The notes: a model not told the origin generated them from the letters alone. A stretch of DNA of 64,000 nucleotides from Chlamydiota bacterium (GCA_012729785.1 JAAYCL010000023.1:25684-89683); one strand, 5' to 3'; counted from the first letter of the stretch, positions 34,112 to 45,738 are shown. Numbers and translations: made by a program.

Positions 34112-36058
34112 ATGTCCAAGGTTATCGGTATAGATCTCGGTACCACCAACTCATGCGCGGCGGTGATGCAGGGCGGTGAGCCGGTGGTCATCCCCAACGC
34201 CGAGGGGAACCGCGTGACGCCGTCAACCGTGGCGATCACCAAGTCCGGCGAGCGGCTCGTGGGGCAGACGGCCAAGCGGCAGGCGGTGACGAACTACAGC
34301 AACACCATCTTCTCCATCAAGCGCTTCATGGGGCGCAAGTACGAGGAGGTGGGGAGCGAGATCAAGCTCGTCCCCTACAAGGTCGTGCGCGCCTCCAACG
34401 GCGACGTCAACGTCGCCGCCGGCGGCAAGACGATGTCTCCGCCGGAGGTCTCCTCGATCATCCTCCAGAAGATGAAGAGCGACGCCGAGGCGTACCTGGG
34501 CGAGAAGGTCACCCAGGCCGTCATCACGGTCCCGGCCTACTTCAACGACAGCCAGCGCCAGGCCACCAAGGACGCGGGCCGCATCGCGGGCCTCGAGGTG
34601 CTCCGCATCATCAACGAACCCACCGCCGCCTCGCTCGCCTACGGCCTCGACAAGAAGAAGGACGAGAAGATCGCCGTCTACGACCTCGGCGGAGGCACCT
34701 TCGACATCTCCATCCTCGAGATCGGCGACGGCGTCTTCGAGGTCAAATCCACCAACGGCGACACGCACCTCGGCGGGGACGACTTTGACCAGCGGATCGT
34801 GGACTGGATCGCCGACGAGTTCAAGCGCGAGCAGGGGATCGACATCCGCCAGGACAAGATGGCCCTGCAGCGCCTGAAGGAGGCGTCGGAGAAGGCCAAG
34901 TGCGAACTCTCCTCCGCGACCGAGACCGAGATCAACCTCCCGTTCATCACCGCGGACGCCTCCGGGCCCAAGCACCTCGTCCTCAAGCTCTCCCGCTCGA
35001 AGCTCGAGCAGCTGGTGGGCGACCTGATCGAGCGCACCATCGGCCCCTGCAAGCGGGCGATCGAGGACTCCGGCATCGCGCTCGACAAGATCGACGAGGT
35101 GATCCTCGTCGGCGGGCAGACCCGGATGCCCAAGGTGCAGGAGGCGGTCAAGAAGCTGTTCGGGAAGGAGCCGCACAAGGGCGTGAACCCCGACGAGGTG
35201 GTCGCGGTCGGCGCCGCCATCCAGGCCGGCGTCCTCAAGGGGGAGGTGAAGGACGTCCTGCTCCTCGACGTGACCCCGCTCTCCCTCGGCATCGAGACCC
35301 TCGGCGGCGTGACGACCCGCCTCATCGAGCGCAACACCACCATCCCCACCAAGAAGAACGAGATCTTCTCCACCGCCTCCGACAGCCAGACGAGCGTGGA
35401 CATCCGCGTCCTGCAGGGCGAGCGCGAGATGGCGGCCGACAACAAGCTGATCGGCAACTTCCAGCTCGTGGGCATCCCGCCCGCGCCGCGCGGCATCCCG
35501 CAGATCGAGGTGACGTTCGACATCGACGTCAACGGCATCCTCCACGTCTCCGCGAAGGACCTCGGGACCGGCAAGGAGCAGTCGATCAAGATCACCGCCT
35601 CGAGCGGCCTGGACGAAGGCGAGATCAAGCGGATGGTCAAGGACGCCGAGCTCCACGCCAACGAGGACAAGACGCGCCGGGAGCGGATCGAGACGAAGAA
35701 CCGCTCCGAGGCCGCGGTCTACGAGGCCGAGAAGCTCCTGAAGGAGCACGGAGGGAAGATCTCCGCGGAGCAGCAGGAGAAGCTCAAGGCCGCGATGGAG
35801 CGCGTCCGGGAGGCGGTGAAGAAGGACGACCACGACGAGATGAAGTCCGCCTCGGAGGCGCTGACGCAGGCCTGGCACGCGGTCTCCTCCGAGCTGTACG
35901 CCCAGGCGGGGCCGAAGGGGCGGCCGGAGGGGGCGCAGGGCGGCCCGCAGGGAGGCCCCGGCGCGGGGCAGCCCGGCGAGGAGGGGCCGCAGCAGAAGAA
36001 GGGCGGCGACGACGTGATCGACGCCGATTACGAGGTCGTGGACGACGACAAGAAGTAG
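34112..36058 (+). CDS. dnaK: Chaperone DnaK (Hsp70)
   Basis: 648 residues. The nucleotide-binding domain opens with [14 protein letters not shown] and contains [28 protein letters not shown] and [11 protein letters not shown]. The substrate-binding domain has [11 protein letters not shown], and the C terminus has a Gly/Pro/Gln tract and [14 protein letters not shown] tail. ATG 34112 is the start, since AAGGAGG lies six bases before it; the ATG at 34106 overlaps that site. grpE, dnaJ and hrcA are not adjacent. Confidence 0.98.
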   Translation: MSKVIGIDLGTTNSCAAVMQGGEPVVIPNAEGNRVTPSTVAITKSGERLVGQTAKRQAVTNYSNTIFSIKRFMGRKYEEVGSEIKLVPYKVVRASNGDVNVAAGGKTMSPPEVSSIILQKMKSDAEAYLGEKVTQAVITVPAYFNDSQRQATKDAGRIAGLEVLRIINEPTAASLAYGLDKKKDEKIAVYDLGGGTFDISILEIGDGVFEVKSTNGDTHLGGDDFDQRIVDWIADEFKREQGIDIRQDKMALQRLKEASEKAKCELSSATETEINLPFITADASGPKHLVLKLSRSKLEQLVGDLIERTIGPCKRAIEDSGIALDKIDEVILVGGQTRMPKVQEAVKKLFGKEPHKGVNPDEVVAVGAAIQAGVLKGEVKDVLLLDVTPLSLGIETLGGVTTRLIERNTTIPTKKNEIFSTASDSQTSVDIRVLQGEREMAADNKLIGNFQLVGIPPAPRGIPQIEVTFDIDVNGILHVSAKDLGTGKEQSIKITASSGLDEGEIKRMVKDAELHANEDKTRRERIETKNRSEAAVYEAEKLLKEHGGKISAEQQEKLKAAMERVREAVKKDDHDEMKSASEALTQAWHAVSSELYAQAGPKGRPEGAQGGPQGGPGAGQPGEEGPQQKKGGDDVIDADYEVVDDDKK

Positions 36059-36129
36059 GGCGCCGGCGCGCAGGGCGGCCCGCACGGACGGCGACAAGGA
36101 GGTGATGCGAGGCGGTGACGCGATAGGGC

Positions 36130-36157
36130 TTGCGATTCGGGCAAAAACGACTATACT
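36130..36157 (+). promoter_or_regulatory. Sigma-70 type promoter for groES-groEL
   Basis: TTGCGA (36130-36135), 16 bases, then TATACT (36152-36157). Transcription would begin near 36164, just before the AAAGGAG ribosome site of groES. No CIRCE inverted repeat is present. Confidence 0.65.
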
Positions 36158-36187
36158 ATTTACCCCATTCACGAAAGGAGACGCACG

Positions 36188-36475
36188 ATGAAGGTAAAAC
36201 CCCTGGGCGACAGGATCCTGGTGGTGAGGATCGAGGATGCCGAGGTGAAGAAGGGCGGCATCATCATACCCGACACCGCGAAGGAGAAGCCGATGCAGGC
36301 CAAGGTGATCGAGGTCGGCTTGGGCAAGAGGAACGAGGACGGGAAGCTGATCCCGTTCGAGGTGAAGAAGGGCGACACGGTCCTGATCGGGAAATACGCG
36401 GGCACCGAGGTGACGATCGCCGACAAGGAGCACCTGATCCTCCGCGAAGAGGATGTCCTCGCGGTCATCTCGTAA
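36188..36475 (+). CDS. groES: Co-chaperonin GroES (Hsp10)
   Basis: 95 residues: [13 protein letters not shown], a mobile loop with [15 protein letters not shown], and the roof and C terminus [12 protein letters not shown]. It caps the GroEL ring. AAAGGAG precedes ATG 36188. groEL follows 36 bases later. Confidence 0.97.
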   Translation: MKVKPLGDRILVVRIEDAEVKKGGIIIPDTAKEKPMQAKVIEVGLGKRNEDGKLIPFEVKKGDTVLIGKYAGTEVTIADKEHLILREEDVLAVIS

Positions 36476-38152
<1,677 letters not shown>

Positions 38153-38169
38153 TCCGGCACGCCTGAGTT

Positions 38170-38208
38170 CGAACCCCGGGGAGGGCGCATGCGCCCTCCC
38201 CGGGTTCG
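38170..38208 (+). terminator. Long hairpin after groEL
   Basis: An almost perfect inverted repeat of about 19 bp (CGAACCCCGGGGAGGGCGC against its complement) with one bulged C and almost no loop. No T-run follows, so it may act with Rho or protect the groEL mRNA 3' end. Confidence 0.7.
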
Positions 38209-38345
38209 CCGCGCCCGCGGCGGGCGCCTCGGGAAGGAGGCCCGTCGCGGGCGGAGGCGAATCGTTTCAACATTTTTTCCGTCCCCGGCGTCAAAGGGGT
38301 GTGCGGCGCATTCGGGAACGCTACGTTCACCCGGAGGGAGGCAGC

Positions 38346-38558
38346 GTGGAGGAACAGAAAAGGATTCTCGCGGAGGCGGTTCTCAAGACCGGGAGCGCTC
38401 CGCTCCTCGTCAACATCGTCGCCAACCGCATCAAGCAGCTCGACCGCGGGGGGGTGCCGCTATGCGACGCTCCGCAGGGGCTCAACACCGCCGAGATAGC
38501 GCTGCGGGAGTTCAACGAGGGGAAGATCGGCTACCGGTCGAGGATCCTTCCCGCGTGA
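38346..38558 (+). CDS. rpoZ: DNA-directed RNA polymerase omega subunit
   Basis: 70 residues from GTG 38346: LLVNIVANRIKQLDRGG, then LNTAEIALREFNEGKI, matching the omega helix pattern of deep-branching bacteria. GGAGGCAGC gives a ribosome site. It promotes RNA polymerase assembly. It sits between groEL and the Gld-type ABC genes. Confidence 0.82.
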   Translation: MEEQKRILAEAVLKTGSAPLLVNIVANRIKQLDRGGVPLCDAPQGLNTAEIALREFNEGKIGYRSRILPA

Positions 38559-38653
38559 GCCGTGATGGCGCGCCCCGCCGGGGCGCGCCGCGGCCTCTTC
38601 GCCGTCCTTCCCTGTTCCGGGACCGCTCGTCGCCAAGGGAGGATTCGAGCGTT

Positions 38654-39598
38654 ATGATCGACGCACGCAACCTCAGCAAGAGCTACGCCGACACGCGCGC
38701 GGTGGACGAGATCACCTTCCGCGTCCGCAAAGGCGAGATCCTCGGTCTCCTCGGCCCCAACGGCGCCGGGAAGACCACCACGATGCGGATGCTCACCTGT
38801 TTCATGCCGCCCACCTCGGGCACCGCCACGGTCGGCGGCTACGACATCTTCCGCGAATCGCTCGAGGTGCGCAGGATCATCGGCTATCTCCCGGAGAATG
38901 TCCCCCTCTACCCGGAGATGCGCGTCGAGGAGTACCTCGACTACCGGGCCCGACTCAAGGGGGTGCCCCGCAGGGCCCGCCGCGCGCGTCTGGCCGACGT
39001 GATGGAGAAGACGCTGGTTTCCGACGTCCGCCGCCGGATCATCGGCCATCTCTCGAAAGGCTACCGCCAGCGCGTCGGCCTCGCCGAGGCGCTCGTCCAC
39101 GACCCGAAGGTCCTCATCCTCGACGAGCCGACCATCGGCCTGGACCCCAACCAGGTCCGCCAGGTGCGCTCGCTGATCAAGCGGCTCGGCGGGGAGTACA
39201 CCATCCTCCTCTCCACGCACATCCTCCCGGAGGTGGAGGCGATCTGCGGGCGCGTCATCATCATCAACCGCGGCAGGATCGTCGCGATGGACTCCCCCGA
39301 GAACCTGGTCCGCGATATCCGCGGCGGCACGCGGCTTTCCGTCGAGGTGCGCGGCCCCGGGGAGGAGGTGCGCCAGGCCCTCTCGAGGGTCGCGGGCGTG
39401 GAGAAGGTCGAGCCCCGCGGCGAAGGCGGCGGCGTCGGCCTCTTTTCCGTCGCGCTCCGGCAGGGGGCGGACGCGCGCGAGGAGATCGCGCGGCTGATCG
39501 CGGAGCGGCGGTGGGGACTGCGGGAGATGAAACGGGAGACCGTCACGCTCGAGGAGATCTTCGTCCATATCACGATGCGCGAGCAGGAGAACGGATAG
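38654..39598 (+). CDS. ABC transporter ATP-binding protein (GldA-like)
   Basis: 314 residues. Walker A GPNGAGKTT, Q-loop region GYLPENVPLYPEM, signature LSKGYRQRVG, Walker B VLILDEPT and the switch His in STHILPEVE are all present, followed by a C-terminal domain of about 90 residues. Together with the next three genes it forms a GldA/F/G-type exporter, a family that exists well outside gliding bacteria. ATG 38654 fits the N terminus MIDARNLSKSY. Confidence 0.93.
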   Translation: MIDARNLSKSYADTRAVDEITFRVRKGEILGLLGPNGAGKTTTMRMLTCFMPPTSGTATVGGYDIFRESLEVRRIIGYLPENVPLYPEMRVEEYLDYRARLKGVPRRARRARLADVMEKTLVSDVRRRIIGHLSKGYRQRVGLAEALVHDPKVLILDEPTIGLDPNQVRQVRSLIKRLGGEYTILLSTHILPEVEAICGRVIIINRGRIVAMDSPENLVRDIRGGTRLSVEVRGPGEEVRQALSRVAGVEKVEPRGEGGGVGLFSVALRQGADAREEIARLIAERRWGLREMKRETVTLEEIFVHITMREQENG

Positions 39599-39655
39599 CA
39601 CGGGCGGGCGGCCGGGAGGGACCGGTACCGGCGCGACGGAACAAGGAGACGACGC

Positions 39656-40399
39656 ATGGTCAAGATAGCCCCGCTGTTCGCCAAGGAGCTCAAGGCGTAC
39701 TTCTACTCGCCGATCGCCTATGTCGTGCTGGTGGTCTTTCTGGCGTTCAACTCGTTCATCTTCTCCGTGCTGATGATCGTCCTCAACGACCCGCGGATGA
39801 CGATCGACGGCTCCGCGATGCAGCTCTACTTCGGCAGGACGATCTTCCTCTACCTCGTCCTCTCCATCGTGCCGGCGGTCATCACGATGCGGCTCATCGC
39901 CGAGGAGCGCAGGGCGGGGACGCTCGAGGTGCTGATGACCGCCCCGGTCACCGACTGGGAACTCGTCCTCTCGAAGTTCCTCGGCGCCTGGGCGTTCTTC
40001 GCCTTCCTCTGGCTGCCGACCCTGCTCTACGTGGCGGTGCTGCGCTGGTACTCGCCGCTCGACCTCGGGCCGGTCGCCTCGGGCTACCTGGGGACGCTGC
40101 TGATCGGCGCGATGTTCATCGCGATCGGGCTCCTCTGCTCGGCGCTCACTCGCAACCAGATCATCGCGGCCGTCGTAAGCTATCTCCTCGTCACCGTCAT
40201 CTGGATCGTGGGCGTCTTCGAGAGCCTCGTCTCGGGCCCGCTCGCCAAGGGGATCTTCTCCTACCTGAGCGTCTTCCAGCACTTCGACGGGTTCAGCAAG
40301 GGGATCGTGGATTCGCGGCCGCTCGTCTACTACCTGAGCTCCGCCGCACTCTGCCTCTTCCTGACCGTGCGGGTCGTCGAGTCGCAGAAGTGGCGGTGA
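39656..40399 (+). CDS. ABC-2 type permease (GldF-like)
   Basis: 247 residues with six hydrophobic segments, including PIAYVVLVVFLAFNSFIFSV, IFLYLVLSIVPAVITMRLI and LLIGAMFIAIGLLCSALT, and the EERRAGTLEVLMTAPV loop typical of ABC-2 permeases. AAGGAG precedes ATG 39656. It is the membrane half of the transporter whose ATPase is upstream. Confidence 0.92.
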   Translation: MVKIAPLFAKELKAYFYSPIAYVVLVVFLAFNSFIFSVLMIVLNDPRMTIDGSAMQLYFGRTIFLYLVLSIVPAVITMRLIAEERRAGTLEVLMTAPVTDWELVLSKFLGAWAFFAFLWLPTLLYVAVLRWYSPLDLGPVASGYLGTLLIGAMFIAIGLLCSALTRNQIIAAVVSYLLVTVIWIVGVFESLVSGPLAKGIFSYLSVFQHFDGFSKGIVDSRPLVYYLSSAALCLFLTVRVVESQKWR

Positions 40400-40444
40400 C
40401 GCGGCAACGGAACCGCGAGGCGCATAGACACCGGGGGATCGGGA

Positions 40445-41908
40445 ATGGCTAACGGGCGGACTGTAAAGATACGAAGGGCGGCGATCGGCGTCAACGTGAC
40501 GGCCTCGTGCCTCATCGCGGGCGCCATCTTCCTGATGGTCAACTACCTCGGCTATCGGCACTACCGGAGGTTCGACTGGACCGCGAGCAGCTACTTCTCG
40601 CTCTCCGACAAGACGATCGGCGTCCTGAAGGGCCTCGAGAAGCCGGTGGCGGCCTACGTCTTCTACCCCCCGTACAATCCCACGCACGACGACATACGCG
40701 AGCTCCTCGCGCGCTACGCGGCGGTGACGAAGAACCTGACGGTGGAGCACGTGGACCCGGAGAAGGACCCCGCCCGCGTGCGTTTCCTCCTGGGCAAATT
40801 CAAGATCCCGCCGACCGACCGGGCCCCGAGCATCGTCGTCTTCGAGGAGGGGGAGAAGACCAAGTACGTCTACGACAAGGACATCGTCGAGATGGACTAC
40901 AGCGGCGCCCGGCGCGGGCAGGCCCCCACGATCAAGGCGTTCAAGGGGGAACAGGCGTTCACCTCGGCGATCCTCAACCTGACCCAGGGGACGCAGCCGG
41001 TCGTCTACGCGGTCACGAAGCACGGCGAGGCCGACCTCGACGACGCGGGGCCGCGGGGGCTCGAGGTCTGCAAGACCCTCCTGGAGCGCGAGAACCTGAA
41101 GGTCGAGAAGCTCTCCCTCCACGAGAAACGCGGGATCCCCGACGACTGCGGCCTCCTCCTCATCGCCGGCCCCGTCGAGCCGTACATGGACGAGGAGAAG
41201 AAGACCCTCGCCGGCTACCTCGAGCGGGGCGGGCGGCTCTTCGTCGCGCTCGACCCCCGGACGAACTCCGGCCTCGAGCCGCTCCTGAAGGCGTGGGGCG
41301 CGGAGGCGGGGGACAACATCGTCGTGGACCCGGAGTCCGCCCAGCGCCTCATCTTCCTCAGCCCGCTGAACCTCCTCGCCGACAACTACGGGTTCCACGA
41401 GATCACCGACCAGATGAAGGGGCGGGCGACCTTCTTCGCCGAGGCCCGTTCCGTCTCCCCGGAGGCGTCGAATCGGGGGCTCTCCGCCCGGACCCTGCTG
41501 CAGACCTCTCCGTCGGGATGGGGGGAGACCGACTTCACGGATGAGACGTTCCGCTTCGACGAGGGGAAGGACGCGAAGGGTCCGGTCTCCTTCGGCGTCG
41601 CGGTCGAGACGAACCCGGAGAAGGCCGGCGGCGCCCGGGACAACGGGTTCCGGCTGGTGGTGGTCGGCGACTCGGATTTCATCACGAACGAGAAGATCGC
41701 CACGATGGGCAACGCCACCCTGCTCCTCAACATCGTCAACTGGCTCACCAGCAGGGAGAATCTGATCGCCATCGGCCCCAAGATGCCGGAGCAGACGCGC
41801 GTCCGGCTCAACGCCGCGCAGATGCGCAGCATCTTCTGGCTGTTCGGGGCGCTGCCCGTCTTCGGCCTCCTGCTCGGCGTCGTCGTCTGGTGGCGGCGGC
41901 GGAAGTAG
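40445..41908 (+). CDS. GldG-family ABC auxiliary protein
   Basis: 487 residues: an N-terminal TM helix (VTASCLIAGAIFLMVNYLGY), a large extracytoplasmic domain with SLSDKTIGVLKGLEKPV and VDPEKDPA, a VYAVTKHGEADLDD segment, and a C-terminal TM helix (LPVFGLLLGVVVWWRRRK). This is the standard GldG layout (DUF4350-like ligand-binding domain). It would act on the outer face of the membrane with the permease. The substrate is unknown. Confidence 0.9.
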   Translation: MANGRTVKIRRAAIGVNVTASCLIAGAIFLMVNYLGYRHYRRFDWTASSYFSLSDKTIGVLKGLEKPVAAYVFYPPYNPTHDDIRELLARYAAVTKNLTVEHVDPEKDPARVRFLLGKFKIPPTDRAPSIVVFEEGEKTKYVYDKDIVEMDYSGARRGQAPTIKAFKGEQAFTSAILNLTQGTQPVVYAVTKHGEADLDDAGPRGLEVCKTLLERENLKVEKLSLHEKRGIPDDCGLLLIAGPVEPYMDEEKKTLAGYLERGGRLFVALDPRTNSGLEPLLKAWGAEAGDNIVVDPESAQRLIFLSPLNLLADNYGFHEITDQMKGRATFFAEARSVSPEASNRGLSARTLLQTSPSGWGETDFTDETFRFDEGKDAKGPVSFGVAVETNPEKAGGARDNGFRLVVVGDSDFITNEKIATMGNATLLLNIVNWLTSRENLIAIGPKMPEQTRVRLNAAQMRSIFWLFGALPVFGLLLGVVVWWRRRK

Positions 41909-42021
41909 CGGTCGGCCGATCGAGCCGCCGGCGGATGCCGCGCCTCCCCGGAGACCCGCGGCGACGCCCGCGAAGGGGGGCGGTGTCCGTCTTCCCGGGA
42001 CACGGATAAGGGGAGTAGAGG

Positions 42022-43830
42022 ATGAAATTCCGATCCACGATTCTGCTGCTGGCCGTGGCGCTCGGCATCGGCGCCTACATCTGGTTCGTCGAGAAGTCGC
42101 AGCTCTCGACCGACGAGCGGGAGGAGAAGGAGAAGCTCGTCTTCTCCGTCAAGGCCGACGAGATCGACCGGGTCGAACTCGTCCGCGAAAGGGACCCGGT
42201 CGTTCTCTCGAAGGCTGCGGACGGCGCCTGGAACCTCGAGAAGCCGCTGCAGTACCGCGCTGACAAGGGCCAGGTCCTCGCCATCCTGCGCCGCATCGAG
42301 GGGTTGAGAAGCGAACGGGTCATCCCCGCGGCCGAGACCGACGAGAAGAAGATCGAGGAGTTCGGCCTGCACGCCCCCCGCATCACCGCCCGCTTCTGGG
42401 CCTCGGGCAGGGAGACGGGCATCGCCCTCGGCGCGGACACCCCGCTCGGCGATACCGCCTACGTGCGCGTCGAGGGGGCCGCGGATGTGCATGTCGTGCC
42501 CAAGGGGCTCCATGCCGCCCTCGACAAGCAGCTCGGGGACCTGCGTGACCGGACGGTGATCGAGTTCGACCAGGCGGATCTGACGAAGCTGGTCGTCACG
42601 CGCGGCGGGAAGCAGGTCGAGCTCGCCCGGGACGGGGAGGGGTGGAGGATCGTCTCCCCGCTCTCCGGGGCGGCGGACCCGGACAAGGTGAACGCGCTCC
42701 TCCGCAAGATCCGCACACTCCGCGCGCGCGATTTCGCGGACGACGATCCGAAGGATCTCGGGAGATACGGCCTCGCCGCCCCCGAGGCGGACATCGCCCT
42801 CACGGGGAAGGACGGGGTCCCTGCGGGGACGATCATCTTCGGCGCGGAGGGGGAGAAGGGCGTGCGCTACGTCCGCACGGTCGGGCGCGACGCGATCCTC
42901 ACCGTGGGCGGCGAGGTGCTGAAGGACGTCGTCTCGGACGCCGATGCGCTGCGGGACCGGAAGGTGACGCGCATCCCCGAGGCGCAGCTGCGCGAGGTGC
43001 GGGTGGAACACGGCGGCGCGACGCTCGCCCTGGCCAGGGAAGGGGCGCGCTGGGAGATCCGCGAGCCCGAAAAGAACGACGCGGACGCGGCCTCGTGCGC
43101 CGCCCTCGTCAAGGCGATCGCGGACCTGACGGTCCTCGATTTCGTCGCCGAGCCGGCGGAGGACCCGGCGAGGTACGGCCTCGGCGGGGAGGCCCTCTCG
43201 GTGACGCTCAAGACGGCCGCCGGGGACGAAGAGAAGATCCTCGTCGGCGCGAGGTACGCGCGCGGCAAGAAGGTCTACGTCACGCGCGGGAAGGGAGACG
43301 AGATCCTCGGCGTGAGCGCGGAGTTCCTCGACTGGTGCGCGACCGACCCGCTCAGGTACATGGACAGGCGGGTCATCGACTTCAGCGCCCCCGCCGCGCG
43401 CAAGGTCGCCATCTCGGGGCGCGGGATCGCGAACACGGTCTGCGAGAAGGAGGGCCCCCTCTGGCTTCTCCGCGAGCCGGAGAAGGGGACCGCCGACGCC
43501 GCCGCGGTGACGGGCATCACGACCGCCCTCTCGGGTCTCAACGCGCTCGAACTCGTCGCCCGCTCGCCCAAGGACCTGAAGCGCTACGGCCTCGACGCCC
43601 CCTCGCTGGAGGTGTCGGTCGAGTGCGACAAGGCCGGCTCGCGCGAGACCACGACGCTCAAGGTCGGCAGGAAGACGAAGGACGGCGCCTTCTACGCGAT
43701 GTGCGAGGGCGGCGATCTCGTCTTCACCATCCCGTCCTCGCTGGAGGAGTCGCTGCGCGCCGACCTGGCGCTGAAACCCCCCGCCGCCGCGCCCGTCGCG
43801 GAACCGGAAGCCGTCGAGGGCGGGGAGTAG
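42022..43830 (+). CDS. DUF4340 domain protein
   Basis: 602 residues with an N-terminal TM helix (ILLLAVALGIGAYIWFVE) and three or four repeats of a DUF4340-like unit, each with a Leu-rich strand, a FGL/YGL turn and a (L/V)GxxT strand (for example EEFGLHAP, LGRYGLAAPEADIAL, PARYGLGGEALSVTL, LKRYGLDAPSLEVSV). DUF4340 genes normally follow GldG-type genes, as here. It is probably an extracytoplasmic partner of the transporter; its function is not established. Confidence 0.85.
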   Translation: MKFRSTILLLAVALGIGAYIWFVEKSQLSTDEREEKEKLVFSVKADEIDRVELVRERDPVVLSKAADGAWNLEKPLQYRADKGQVLAILRRIEGLRSERVIPAAETDEKKIEEFGLHAPRITARFWASGRETGIALGADTPLGDTAYVRVEGAADVHVVPKGLHAALDKQLGDLRDRTVIEFDQADLTKLVVTRGGKQVELARDGEGWRIVSPLSGAADPDKVNALLRKIRTLRARDFADDDPKDLGRYGLAAPEADIALTGKDGVPAGTIIFGAEGEKGVRYVRTVGRDAILTVGGEVLKDVVSDADALRDRKVTRIPEAQLREVRVEHGGATLALAREGARWEIREPEKNDADAASCAALVKAIADLTVLDFVAEPAEDPARYGLGGEALSVTLKTAAGDEEKILVGARYARGKKVYVTRGKGDEILGVSAEFLDWCATDPLRYMDRRVIDFSAPAARKVAISGRGIANTVCEKEGPLWLLREPEKGTADAAAVTGITTALSGLNALELVARSPKDLKRYGLDAPSLEVSVECDKAGSRETTTLKVGRKTKDGAFYAMCEGGDLVFTIPSSLEESLRADLALKPPAAAPVAEPEAVEGGE

Positions 43831-43912
43831 GAATCCGCGTCTCATCCTTCCACCCCCCGCGGGGGGAGGCGAGGCGCGCGTCTTCCCGTCGCGATGGAAG
43901 GAGGAGTCCCCG

Positions 43913-44908
43913 ACGACCTCCCGTCTCCTGAGCGCCCTCTGCGTCTCGCTCGCCCTGTCTCCGGCGGTCGCCGTTTCGGCTGAAGACGGGGCCGTCCACG
44001 CGCCCGGACCGCCGCGGGCCGCAACCGTGACGCCGTCCCCGGCCCCCGGCGCCCCCGCCGCCTCCGCGTCTCCCGGCGCGCCCGCCGACTCCGTCTCAAA
44101 AGACGCCGCCGCGCCGGCCCCCCTTCGGATCCACTTCATCGACGTGGGGCACGGCGACGCCTGCCTGATCCAGACCCCGCGCGGCAACCAGATCCTCATC
44201 GACGGCGGTTCCGCCGAGATCGCCGACGCGCTCGTGCGGTATCTGCGGGAAGCGGGCGTGAAGCGCCTCGCCTTGCTCGTCGCCACGCACCCGCACTCCG
44301 ACCATATCGGGGGCCTCCCCGCGGTGCTGCGCGCATTCGATGTGGAGACGGTTTTCGACTCCGGCAAGCGGCACCCCACGGCCGCCTACCGGGACTACCT
44401 CGAGGCGGTGCAATCGAGGCCGAAGGCCCGGTTCACGCTCGCGCGCGCGGGCCAGAGCTACCGGGTGGACGACGTCCGCATCGACGTGTTGAATCCCGGA
44501 GAACCGCTCCCCTCGGACGTGAACGACTGCTCCGTCGTCTGCCGGCTCTCCTACGGCGACTTCAGCATCATGCTCGCCGGGGACGTGGGAGTGGAGGAGG
44601 AACGGAGGATCCTGCGGCAGCGGCGCGTGCCCCTCGGCAGCACCGTGCTCAAGGTCGCCCACCACGGCAGCACGACCTCGACCTCCGCGCCGTTTCTGCG
44701 CGCGGTGGCCCCCAAAGTCGCCCTGATCAGCTGCAAGGAGCGCGATTCCCAGCAGTGGGCGCCGAAGGTGGTCCAGCCCCTCAAAGCCCGTGGGGTGAGG
44801 ATCTACCGCACCGACCACGACGGCACAATCATCATCGAGAGCGACGGCAACGGGTACACGGTCAAGACGCTCGGCGAGGGGCTCGACGAGGCGCCGATGC
44901 GGCGGTAG
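43913..44908 (+). CDS. Secreted ComEC-like metallo-beta-lactamase fold hydrolase
   Basis: About 331 residues. The hydrolase domain begins IHFIDVGHGDACLIQTP and has the metal site ATHPHSDHIGG, the AGDVG loop and VAHHGS, as in the ComEC C-terminal domain. An in-frame signal peptide (SRLLSALCVSLALSPAVAVSA, residues 3-23) precedes a Pro/Ala linker, but the only start with a good ribosome site is ACG at 43913, seven bases after AAGGAGGAG. CTG 43928 and GTG 44027 are the fallback starts; GTG would lose the signal. It could be an exported nuclease or phosphodiesterase. Confidence 0.78.
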   Translation, partial: TTSRLLSALCVSLALSPAVAVSAEDGAVHAPGPPRAATVTPSPAPGAPAASASPGAPADSVSKDAAAPAPLRIHFIDVGHGDACLIQTPRGNQILIDGGSAEIADALVRYLREAGVKRLALLVATHPHSDHIGGLPAVLRAFDVETVFDSGKRHPTAAYRDYLEAVQSRPKARFTLARAGQSYRVDDVRIDVLNPGEPLPSDVNDCSVVCRLSYGDFSIMLAGDVGVEEERRILRQRRVPLGSTVLKVAHHGSTTSTSAPFLRAVAPKVALISCKERDSQQWAPKVVQPLKARGVRIYRTDHDGTIIIESDGNGYTVKTLGEGLDEAPMRR

Positions 44909-44995
44909 TTTCCCCCGAGAGACGCGGGACGGCCCGCGGCGGTCGGGGGACGGCGCGATGCGACGGGTGCCTGCACACCGGATCGGAGGAGGCCT

Positions 44996-45628
44996 ATGGA
45001 TGCGCGCGTGCTGAACGGGTTGAGAATCGTCGCCGATCTTATGGCCGTGTCCGCGTGCACGGCCCCCAAGGCCGGCGGGATGGACTGGGTCCGGTCGAGA
45101 ACGGCCACGGATGAAGAGAAGCGGGCCGTCTGCCGGGTCATGCGGGAAACGGGGGCGTCGAAGGGGGCGGCTCTTTCGGCGTCGCGCGGTCGGATCGGCG
45201 AGGCGATCCAAATGGATTGGGCCAGCGATGCGGACGCCGTCGAGGCATCGGCCCTGCTCTTCCTCGTCGGCGTCCAGGGCCGCAAGGCGGTCGGCATCAA
45301 CTGCGGGGGATGCGGCTTCGCGACCTGCGCCGAGATGCTCGGGCGAGGCCCCCTCCCGAAGGACGGAAGCGACTTCCCCGGCCCGTTCTGCATCTTCAGG
45401 ATCATGGACCTGAGCATCGCCGCGGGCTCCGCCGCCAAAACCGCCATGGAGCACAACGTCGACAACCGGATGATGCAGAAGGTCGGCGCGGCGGCCCTGA
45501 AGCTGGGCCTGCTCGCCCCGTGCGATCTCATCCTGGGCCTCCCGCTCTCGGCGACCGGCAAGAACATCTACTTCGACCGTTTGGACAAGCTGGAAGCCCG
45601 GAAGACCCTCGGATTGATACGGGAATGA
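44996..45628 (+). CDS. DUF2148 ferredoxin-like domain protein
   Basis: 210 residues with conserved Cys-rich motifs: SACTAPKAGG, INCGGCGFATCAEM and PFCIFRIMDLSIAAGSA, characteristic of DUF2148. It probably binds a metal or Fe-S centre and may be a small redox protein. GGAGG precedes ATG 44996. It follows the metallo-hydrolase and precedes a repeat-bearing region. Confidence 0.85.
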   Translation: MDARVLNGLRIVADLMAVSACTAPKAGGMDWVRSRTATDEEKRAVCRVMRETGASKGAALSASRGRIGEAIQMDWASDADAVEASALLFLVGVQGRKAVGINCGGCGFATCAEMLGRGPLPKDGSDFPGPFCIFRIMDLSIAAGSAAKTAMEHNVDNRMMQKVGAAALKLGLLAPCDLILGLPLSATGKNIYFDRLDKLEARKTLGLIRE

Positions 45629-45738
45629 CGAACCGGCGGCCCCGCGTTCTCGGAGTCAAACCTCTGCTATCCACTGCGGGGGGATGGCTGATTGAGGATG
45701 ACACCGCGGGCGAGCTGGATTTGCATTACGCATGGTAG
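45625..45738 (+). CDS. Possible 37-residue peptide overlapping DUF2148
   Basis: ATG 45625 overlaps the DUF2148 stop (ATGA) and opens 37 residues (MTNRRPRVLGVKPLL..., ending DDTAGELDLHYAW). It has no family match I can name and could be a remnant or chance frame. Base composition drops before the repeat region that follows. Confidence 0.25.
   Translation: MTNRRPRVLGVKPLLSTAGGWLIEDDTAGELDLHYAW

Noticed and set aside
33867..36187. CIRCE (TTAGCACTC-N9-GAGTGCTAA) or sigma-32 promoter at dnaK or groES
   Set aside because: No such inverted repeat was found. A CCCCATTC string at 36163 has no correctly spaced -35.
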